Below the pieces are notes generated by a model that worked only from the letters and a program-made list of their open reading frames with translations, was not told the DNA's origin and made no database searches. From NCBI RefSeq assembly GCF_050003625.1, contig NC_134397.1, positions 98,812,162 through 98,876,161 on the forward strand: 64,000 nucleotides of DNA, read 5' to 3'. Source of the DNA: Haematobia irritans (Eukaryota > Arthropoda > Insecta > Diptera > Muscidae). Position numbers and translations under genes: made by a program. The stretch's first letter is position 1. The number at the start of each line of letters is the position of its first letter. Below are positions 55,500-64,000 of this stretch, in pieces.

Positions 55500-56027
55500 A
55501 GAGAAAAAAGGAGATTAATTAATATATGAATTTTTATCTAGAGCCACTAGGTTATCTATGGTGTGTTAGGGGGATTACATTAACGCATGGGAAGTTTAAT
55601 AGTGCCGTATTTGGGCAACAGTGTTAGGTTGAGCTCACCCTAGGACTTGGTTTAATGATTTAAGGACTGGTGAATTGTGTCCTCCAGTGGTACGTTTAAT
55701 GTGCTCCCTATAAGACCTGGCATGGACCAGTGAAGAATGCTAGAAGAGAAAGGAAGATAAGATCTACTTTATTGACAGAAAGTTATGCTGGTTGACGTTA
55801 CGATACTTACCTTGACGGACGGACAGAAAGGCGGAGAACGAGGAAGATGAGACGAGGTGCTGAATAGAGCTGTTTCGTGTGGGACTCGGCATACAGAGGT
55901 TCACTTCTGGAAGAGGAAAGAAAGACGAATTGGCCTTGATTAATGAAATCTTTTTCTATATTGTTATGGTTTTGTTCTTTTCGCTGATTCATTGTCTTTT
56001 TATGGAGTACAATAAAAGCTTGAATTG
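55500..56027. other. Unassigned stretch, copy A
   Basis: No repeat terminus or protein recognised; base composition is close to single-copy intergenic DNA. Confidence 0.4.
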
Positions 56028-56487
56028 TTTATAACCAGGGATCCGGAGCGGAGCGTGGAGCGGAGCGGAGCAAGCCCTTTTTTTTGCCGGAGCGGGAGCG
56101 GCATTTCTAAAATCCGGAGCGGAGCGGTTTCCAAATGAAAAACCGCTCCGCTCCGAATAAAATATTACTTGAATGAAATGTGTAACTTTGAAATTACACT
56201 GTGTAGGTAATTTCAAATATAGCTAGTACTTAGCGTAGTGTGAGTAAACGTTTAAAATGTACGATATGTATTTTTGTACGTACGTACATTGGGAAAAACA
56301 CAACGTGTTTTTTTAGTAATTGTTTTCAAAAACGGCAAATGTCAAAATATATCTCTAGTATGTGTTGTAAAAGTAACAACAGTACTTTCGATCAATTTCA
56401 TCCCGTATTACTACAAAGATGTTTGTAATGAACGTCAAATAAATGCAATTAAATGATCTTATTTATATTTATTTTTTTAGTTTTCTA

Positions 56488-56717
56488 CACTAAAAAAAAT
56501 ATTGTCGTGAAGTCAAAGATTTCATGTCCTTAGAATAAGAATGCAAATTTTGCTTAACATGGAAGACGCATTTCTCTAAACTTTTGAATGAAGTTGTAAT
56601 GTCTTTATAATTAAGTGATTTTATTTAAAAATGTGTGAATGTGTGAATGAAAGATAAAATTTTTGAGGTAAGGTCAACGTGACTTTAATAATTAAGAAAA
56701 ATTCTATTTTTTCAGTG
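56488..56717. mobile_element. Internally deleted CACTGAAAAAA MITE in the hAT, copy A
   Basis: CACTAAAAAAAATATTGTCG to TTTTTTCAGTG, flanked by TA. Same position in the hAT as the longer form at 40285-40800. Confidence 0.8.
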
Positions 56718-56857
56718 TAAGGACATTCATATTTGCTTTACTATTGTACTATATTCTAGCATTCTCTTATTTCTGATATTAGTTCTCGAAAATTTAATTA
56801 AAATTATGGATAGTTTCAATTTTGGTTGAAAAATGAAACATAAACTCCAACCATATA

Positions 56858-57790
56858 AAGGGTGATTTGTTAAGAGCTTGATAACTTTTTTTAAAAAAAA
56901 AACGCATAAAATTTGCAAAATCTCATCGGTTCTTTATTTGAAACGTTAGATTGGTCCATGACATTTACTTTTTGAAGATAATTTCATTTAAATGTTGACC
57001 GCGGCTGGGTCTTAGGTGGTCCATTCGGAAAGTCCAATTTTGGGCAACTTTTTCGAGCATTTCGGCCGGAATAGCCCGAATTTCTTCGGAAATGTTGTCT
57101 TCCAAAGCTGGAATAGTTGCTGGCTTATTTCTGTAGACTTTAGACTTGACGTAGCCCCACAAAAAATAGTCTAAAGGCGTCAAATCGCATGATCTTGGTG
57201 GCCAACTTACCGGTCCATTTCTTGAGATGAATTGTTCTCCGAAGTTTTCCCTCAAAATGGCCATAGAATCGCGAGCTGTGTGGCATGTAACGCCATCTTG
57301 TTGAAACCACATGTCAACCAAGTTCAGTTCTTCCATTTTTGGCAACAAAAAGTTTGTTAGCATCGAACGATAGCGATCGCCATTCACCGTAACGTTGCAT
57401 CCAACAGCATCTTTGAAAAAATACGGTCCAATGATTCCACCAGCGTACAAACCACACCAAACAGTGCATTTTTCGGGATGCATGGGCAGTTCTTGAACGG
57501 CTTCTGGTTGCTATTCACTCCAAATGCGGCAATTTTGCTTATTTACGTAGCCATTCAACCAGAAATGAGCCTCATCGCTGAACAAAATTTGTCGATAAAA
57601 AAGCGGATTTTCTGCCACTGATTTTGGTAATAAAATTCAATGATTTGCAAGCATTGCTCGTTAGTAAGTCTATTCATGATGAAATGTCAAAGCATACTGA
57701 GCATCTTTCTCTTTGACACCATGTCTGAAATCCCACGTGATCTGTCAAATACTAATGCATGAAAATCCTAACCTCAAAAGAATCACCCTT
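56858..57790 (-). mobile_element. Mariner, internally deleted, copy B
   Basis: Duplicate of 51694-52627 with TA flanks and the same internal deletion and nonsense codon. Confidence 0.9.
56965..57483 (-). pseudogene. Mariner transposase C-terminal part, copy B
   Basis: Same 172 codons as 51802-52320 with no visible amino-acid change. Confidence 0.85.
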
Positions 57791-57893
57791 TATATAGTTA
57801 ATTTATATATGTTTCTTGTTAATTTTACCTTATATAATGTTATTTAGACTTCTTTACCAAAAATTTACAATGAAAATTTTGACCAGTCACATG

Positions 57894-58424
57894 CCCAGCA
57901 AAAAAAGCGTCTCCAAAAAAGTAATAATGAATTTTAGGATTCGCAAGTGGTGCAAAATTGACGCAGAAGCGATGAATTTAACATGGGCTTGCCATAGGAC
58001 GGAAATAATCCATTTCAACAGCCTTTGCACTGAATTTGCATCACTTCTTCAGGTGTGATCCGAATTCAATGTTTTGGATGTAAATTAAAAAATTCTGCGA
58101 TATTTTGTCAAATAAATAATTTTTATAATTTTTTATAATTTTGAATGGATTCTAACGCATGTCGGAAACATTTGACCTCAAATATTTTCTAAAATTCACA
58201 ATTTTTTCAGATTGGATTTTGTCGACAAAATTTAAATGATTTGTACCATTTTATGAATTCTTACTCTGTTTTTAATCTATTTGAAACAAAAAAGTTAAAA
58301 TTATGCATTAAAAGTATGAAAAAACCAAATTATCGTTAAAATAAGGAACATCATTGGGAGTGCATCTTCTGGAATTGCTTTTAAAGTTGTGCCTTTGGAA
58401 GAACTTCCAAATTTTTTTGCTGGG
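57894..58424 (+). mobile_element. CCCAGCAAAAAAA MITE, copy B
   Basis: Duplicate of 52731-53261 through the 5.16-kb block. Confidence 0.85.
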
Positions 58425-58558
58425 TGGTTAAAAAATCGTTGAATTTTCGGATCTGTGTGTAGAGGTTACAGTAATAATGAATAACAATGTGTTCTCATTT
58501 GAAGTGGGTGTTTTTTATATACATTGGCATCAAACAAAGTCCAAACAGTAAAATGAAA

Positions 58559-59588
58559 CAAGTATATACGGCCCTAAGTTCGGCCAGGCCGAATCTTATG
58601 TACCCTCCACCATGGATTGCGTAGAAATTTATACTAAAGATTGTGACTGTGGTAATACTTACCGGTGGCCAGGTATCTTAAAACTTCTTTGTAAGTTAGT
58701 CCATAGGTATTAGGCAAAAATATACATAGGATATATATAGGAAAGTCTACAAATAATTACGAACCGATATGAATTTTTGCGCGGTAATTAGAGAGCCAGA
58801 ATTGTAGTCGCTTTATATGGGGCTATATACAAGTATGAACATATAATAACTAATTTTTGTGTGATTGGGAATCTGAGGGCTATATACAACTATAGACCAA
58901 TAATGACCAAGTTTGGCATGGTTGTAAGCGGCCACATACTAACACAACGTACCAAATTTCAACAGAATTGGAGGAAATGTTCCCCTCCAAGAGGACCCGG
59001 AAGTCAAATTTGAGGATCGGTTTATATGGGGGCTATATACCATATAATTATGGACCGATATGGACCAATATGAGCATGGTTGTTAGATACCACATACTAA
59101 ATTTCAACCGGATCGGATGAATTTTGCTCATCCAAGAGGCTCCGGAGGCCAAATATGGGGATCGGTTTATATATAGGCTATATTTAATTATGAACCGATA
59201 TGAACTAATTTTTCCATGGTTGTTAGTGTTCATATAGTTACACAAAATACAAAATTTCAACTGAGCCGGATGAAATTTGCTCCTATGGGGGCTATATATA
59301 ATTATGGTCCGATATGGGCCAATTTTTACATGGTTGTTAGAGGCCATATACTAACACCACGTACTAAATTTCAACTGGATTGGATGAATTTCGCTCCTCC
59401 AAGAGGCTCCCAAAGTAAAATCTGGTACAAATTTCAAATGGATCGGATGAATTTTGCTACTCCAAGAGGCTCAGGAGGTCAAATCTGGGGATCGGTTTAT
59501 ATGGAGGCTATATATGATTATGGACCGATATGGACCAATTTGTGCATGGTTGTTAGAGACCATATACTAACACTACGTATGTCATGTG
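58559..59588 (+). repeat. AAACAAGTA / GGCC-hairpin repeat, copy B
   Basis: Duplicate of 53396-54425. Confidence 0.8.
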
Positions 59589-59750
59589 CGGCCGAATATT
59601 GTGTGTGTCTGTCTGGTTATTAGCGCCATCTAATTGTGGATAGCGGGGAGCGTATGTTGAACATGGCTATACATCCCTGGCAAAAACGAGCATATGTTTT
59701 TGTTGGGGATTGGAATTAATTTTTGTAATGGCTGGGAAATGGTGAGAATG

Positions 59751-59846
59751 ATGACGAATGAGCGTCAAGAATGGAGTTTTTGGGATGAAAGCGTCAGATT
59801 ATTCGAAGTTTGGACGCGGAAATGTGAGGTTGAGACGTGTGCCTAA
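59751..59846 (+). pseudogene. Possible Myb/SANT-like fragment, copy B
   Basis: As 54588-54683, with GCG to ACG at codon 2. Confidence 0.35.
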
Positions 59847-60388
59847 TTTGGATAGGAAAAGACAGTGTTCGAGAAAATCGGTTAAAGTTTTTGAGTTTGT
59901 TAAGAAGTTTGTCCTGAAATTGAAATCTATTAAAACGCAAACAGGACATTCGATGCGAATGCAGAAAAGATTCATGGATGTTTATTTATTGCAAGTAAAA
60001 TTAATACGGACATAATATGAAAGCAATGCTGAATGTAAAAGTTTGGAAGTACATAATTAAATATACCATACAAATAAACAAGAATTACAACCAAAACGTT
60101 ATTGTGTTACAAGTGGATTTTTATTGGAAGTCAGAACTGAATAATATAATTTTAAAAGAAAAGTGAAATGCTATCCTGAAACGTATAAACAATGGTATAA
60201 ACTTAAGACTAAACTTAAAATTAAACTGAAAAGATACAGAAAGGAAAGAATGAATATGTTAGTAAAAGCGGAATAAATTATGAACTGAATTTAAAATAAA
60301 AGAGAAAAACTAAGTTAAAGGTAACAAAAGAAAACCTGAAAAGAAACAAAAAGAAAAGGCACATGGGCACAAAGAACATCAGCATTTA

Positions 60389-60646
60389 CTAAGATAATAT
60401 CGATCGTCCACCTCCATTTGACGCTACTTTCGCGGCTCCAAACATTTCCGGCAGAGCAAATTGGTGCAACCCTCCTGACTCCTCACACATCCTGTTCATC
60501 CGCTCCAGCTGTATGGCCATTGGTTTTGCGCTGGTCATCCCACAGCGCCCAGGTACCGTGAAACTTTCCTTCTTCTTTTGTCTGACAGGAACTTGGACAG
60601 GTACATGATTTAGACCATAACGGACGGACGGACTTGTACATTAAAC
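60389..60646 (-). pseudogene. Unrecognised C-terminal coding segment, copy B
   Basis: Duplicate of 55226-55483. Confidence 0.45.
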
Positions 60647-61650
60647 TTCTGTGAATAAAAAAAGAGAAAAAAGGAGATTAATTAATATATGAATTTTTAT
60701 CTAGAGCCACTAGGTTATCTATGGTGTGTTAGGGGGATTACATTAACGCATGGGAAGTTTAATAGTGCCGTATTTGGGCAACAGTGTTAGGTTGAGCTCA
60801 CCCTAGGACTTGGTTTAATGATTTAAGGACTGGTGAATTGTGTCCTCCAGTGGTACGTTTAATGTGCTCCCTATAAGACCTGGCATGGACCAGTGAAGAA
60901 TGCTAGAAGAGAAAGGAAGATAAGATCTACTTTATTGACAGAAAGTTATGCTGGTTGACGTTACGATACTTACCTTGACGGACGGACAGAAAGGCGGAGA
61001 ACGAGGAAGATGAGACGAGGTGCTGAATAGAGCTGTTTCGTGTGGGACTCGGCATACAGAGGTTCACTTCTGGAAGAGGAAAGAAAGACGAATTGGCCTT
61101 GATTAATGAAATCTTTTTCTATATTGTTATGGTTTTGTTCTTTTCGCTGATTCATTGTCTTTTTATGGAGTACAATAAAAGCTTGAATTGTTTATAACCA
61201 GGGATCCGGAGCGGAGCGTGGAGCGGAGCGGAGCAAGCCCTTTTTTTTGCCGGAGCGGGAGCGGCATTTCTAAAATCCGGAGCGGAGCGGTTTCCAAATG
61301 AAAAACCGCTCCGCTCCGAATAAAATATTACTTGAATGAAATGTGTAACTTTGAAATTACACTGTGTAGGTAATTTCAAATATAGCTAGTACTTAGCGTA
61401 GTGTGAGTAAACGTTTAAAATGTACGATATGTATTTTTGTACGTACGTACATTGGGAAAAACACAACGTGTTTTTTTAGTAATTGTTTTCAAAAACGGCA
61501 AATGTCAAAATATATCTCTAGTATGTGTTGTAAAAGTAACAACAGTACTTTCGATCAATTTCATCCCGTATTACTACAAAGATGTTTGTAATGAACGTCA
61601 AATAAATGCAATTAAATGATCTTATTTATATTTATTTTTTTAGTTTTCTA

Positions 61651-61880
61651 CACTAAAAAAAATATTGTCGTGAAGTCAAAGATTTCATGTCCTTAGAATA
61701 AGAATGCAAATTTTGCTTAACATGGAAGACGCATTTCTCTAAACTTTTGAATGAAGTTGTAATGTCTTTATAATTAAGTGATTTTATTTAAAAATGTGTG
61801 AATGTGTGAATGAAAGATAAAATTTTTGAGGTAAGGTCAACGTGACTTTAATAATTAAGAAAAATTCTATTTTTTCAGTG
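61651..61880. mobile_element. Internally deleted CACTGAAAAAA MITE in the hAT, copy B
   Basis: Duplicate of 56488-56717. Confidence 0.8.
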
Positions 61881-62352
61881 TAAGGACATTCATATTTGCT
61901 TTACTATTGTACTATATTCTAGCATTCTCTTATTTCTGATATTAGTTCTCGAAAATTTAATTAAAATTATGGATAGTTTCAATTTTGGTTGAAAAATGTG
62001 CGCATATACATTTATTTTAATTTTTTTCTCACATTGACTTGATTTGTATTATTGCATGTTATCTACTTTTTTGAGAACGAACATTTCTTAAAAACGCTGT
62101 TCGAAAATGTATTTTTGCAATAAAAGGGCAAAAAGCGAAATTAGGTAACACTATATCTGGGTAAGAATATTCGTAGGTATACCACGGACTGATTTCGATG
62201 GAGGTTGTTGCAAACATAAACATAAACATACACACACACATTACAAATATAACAAAACCTCTTCTCTACGTCTGTTACAAAACAAAAAAAACTTACGGAG
62301 AGTAGTTACTTCTACTCTGTGTATAGACTATCAATTCCAATCAGCGTTGCCG

Positions 62353-63105
62353 TTTTGGTCCGATCGGACCAAAATTGGTCCAAAAAATTTCTAATTTTTA
62401 AATTTGGTCCGATGGTCGGACCAAACAGAATTTGGTCCATTTTCCTAAATTTGGTTTCTATCACATATTAAATAGTAGATGGTGCACCGCAAAGAATATT
62501 GTCGGGAGGCCAAATATTTCACATGCGTAAAATATGAATACGAATTTTGCTTAGAATAGAAAACGTATTTCTCTGAAGTAAAGTTTTTTCCTTGTCTAAA
62601 AGTCTCTAAACTTTTCAATGAAGTCTGTCCTTATAGCTAACTGATACGACATAAAAATGTGTATCTAACATGAATGAAAATTTCGTTTTGATGAAGTCAA
62701 AATGGATTTAATATTTCTGAAAAATCTTCAAAATTAATAAAATGTTTCAACACATTGTTTTAAAGTCATTATACCCTAAACCACATAGTGGATAGGGTAT
62801 AATAAGTTTGATCTGCCAAAAAATGTCCCTACCAGAAATATTGATTTTAGACCCAATAAAGTATATACCGATCGACTCAGAATCACCTCCTGAGTCGATC
62901 TAGCGCTTGGTGTCCGTCCGTCCGTCTGTCCATGTATTTGTTGTTCACAGGATTCCGGTCGCAATTATTAACCGATTTTTGATGAAGTTTGGTACAGGGA
63001 GTTTTTTTGGGCACAAGGACGAACGCTATTGAATTTGGAAGAAATCGGATCAAATTTAGATATAGCTTCCATATATATGTATTGCATGATTTCGACAAAT
63101 GGGGT
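62353..63105. repeat. TTGGTCC palindrome, old MITE and TATACCCT hairpin repeat in the second hAT
   Basis: Follows 41268-42030 in order with scattered substitutions and small indels (for example GGATAGGG for GGTTAGGG at 62790 and an extra CCTGAGTCGAT at 62889). Confidence 0.75.
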
Positions 63106-63109
63106 CACG

Positions 63110-63427
63110 TTGCACTTTTTTACTAACCGATCGTCGTCAAATTTAGCACAAAATAATCTTTTGTATCACCCTTTAAGTTTGAAAATTTCATCGAAATCGG
63201 TTCAGATTTAGATATAGGTCCTATATTTGCCAAATTATGGGACCTATATCTAAATAGGCCCGATTTTGCCAAATTATGTCATAAAACCCTTATTTATCAA
63301 CCGATCTTACTCAAAGTTGGCTAAATGTAATCTTCTATAGCACTAACTATATGTGCAAAAAATCATTGAAATCGGTTCAGATTTAGCTATAGCTCCCATA
63401 TATGTACCACCCGATTTTTCTAAATAA
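63110..63427. repeat. Degenerate TTTAGATATAGC-type repeat units
   Basis: GAAATCGGTTCAGATTTAG occurs at 63193 and 63369, and CCCGATTTTGCCAAATTATG near 63260. These are the brachyceran repeat units that also follow the TATACCCT hairpin elsewhere. No coding. Confidence 0.6.
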
Positions 63428-64000
63428 AACAAGTAAGGAAAGTCTAAAGTCGGGCGGGGCCGACTATATTATACCCTGCACCACTTTTAGATCTAAATTT
63501 TCGATACCATATCACATCTGTCAAATGTGTTGGGGGCTATATATAAAGGTTTGTCCCAAAATTATACATTTAAATATCACTCGATCTGGACAGAATTTGA
63601 TAGACTTCTACAAAATCTATAGACTCAAAATTTAAGTCGGCTAATGCACTAGGGTGGAACACAATGTTAGTAAAAAAATATGGGAAACATTTAAATCTGA
63701 AGCAATTTTAAGGAAACTTCGCAAAAGTTTATTTATGATTTATCGCTCGATATATATGTATTAGAAGTTTGGGAAAATTAGAGTCATTTTTACAACTTTT
63801 CGACTAAGCAGTGGCGATTTTACAAGGAAAATGTTGGTATTTTGACCATTTTTGTCGAAATCAGAAAAACATATATATGGGAGCTATATCTAAACCTGAA
63901 CCGATTTCAACCAAATTTGGCACGTATAGCTACAATGGTAATTCTACTCCCTGTGCAAAATTTCAACTAAATCGGAGCAAAAACTTTGCGTCTATGGTCG
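63428..64000 (+). repeat. AAACAAGTAAGGAAAG / GGCC-hairpin repeat, runs off the window
   Basis: Starts AAACAAGTAAGGAAAGTC, then GTCGGGCGGGGCCGAC and TTATACCCTGCACCAC, then long non-coding sequence including GGGGGCTATATATAAAGG and AAATTTCAACTAAATCGG. I recall closely similar repeats from several calyptrate genomes. Confidence 0.7.

Larger units (their letters stand above)
51674..56835. repeat. 5.16-kb direct duplication, copy A
   Basis: Every base from ACATAAACTCCAACC (51674) to TTGGTTGAAAAATG (56835) recurs 5,163-5,164 bases downstream. Visible differences are few: the A-run at 51731, A/T at 52378/57539, G/A at 54591/59754. Contains a mariner, a CCCAGC MITE, a tandem-unit repeat, an unidentified single-copy-like stretch and the left 0.8 kb of a hAT. 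Confidence 0.97.
56838..61998. repeat. 5.16-kb direct duplication, copy B
   Basis: Near-identical to 51674-56835, in the same orientation and directly adjacent (two bases apart). See copy A for contents. Confidence 0.97.
56036..63110 (+). mobile_element. Second GGAGCGG hAT element, split by the tandem duplication, right end lost
   Basis: Starts CAGGGATCCGGAGCGGAGC after TTTATAAC and follows 40080-42000 throughout. The left part occurs twice (56036-56835 and 61199-61998) because the 5.16-kb duplication ends inside it; the continuation 61999-63110 occurs once. After about 63110 it diverges from the first hAT copy, so no right terminus is seen. Confidence 0.8.

Overview
This window is a transposable-element nest from an insect genome, most likely a calyptrate (muscid-type) fly. 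The reasons are the high AT content, the mix of BEL/Pao, Ty3/gypsy, I-superfamily and jockey retrotransposons with many TA-target and hAT-type DNA elements, tRNA-derived SINEs ending in CCTAACC repeats, and AAACAAGTA...GGCC repeats that I recall (from memory) as common in brachyceran flies. I found no complete host gene; nearly every coding stretch belongs to a mobile element and most are broken.

Layout. 1-949: AT-rich, nothing recognised. 1094-7718: BEL/Pao retrotransposon (gag, PR, RT, RNase H, integrase) with an extra downstream zinc-knuckle/protease ORF. 8029-8229: pure TA microsatellite. 8311-11152: older DNA-element sequence with two TA-flanked MITEs and a 420-bp tandem duplication. 11556-42842: one 5'-truncated I-superfamily LINE split by two nests: a 5.5-kb TA-flanked element (11732-17217) and a 25-kb nest (17378-42285).

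The 25-kb nest is built on one DNA-element family with CCCGTGTAAAAATTGG termini and variable 2-bp target duplications. Inside it are a LOA/I-like LINE (18901-22762, 12-bp target duplication), an AAACATAT-rich element carrying a jockey LINE (24032-26005), a minus-strand Ty3/gypsy element with both LTRs (27308-38396), a mariner, a PIF-like MITE, two hAT elements and SINE copies. 42843-47722 is a second minus-strand gypsy element, truncated by the LINE. 47740-50628 is a 2.9-kb DNA element holding four repeated exon-like blocks. 50691-51567 is a hAT element with a clean 8-bp duplication.

From 51674 a 5.16-kb block (mariner, CCCAGC MITE, calyptrate repeat, unidentified coding fragments, left part of a hAT) is present twice in tandem, nearly identical (to 61998). 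The window ends in the rest of that hAT element and in AAACAAGTA-type repeats.

Insertion order can be read because several occupied sites have an empty relative in the same window (mariner, PIF-like MITE, hAT, CCCGTG element), or because removing an insert restores an open frame. Element classes come from recognised motifs and from target-site arithmetic done by eye; no database search was possible.
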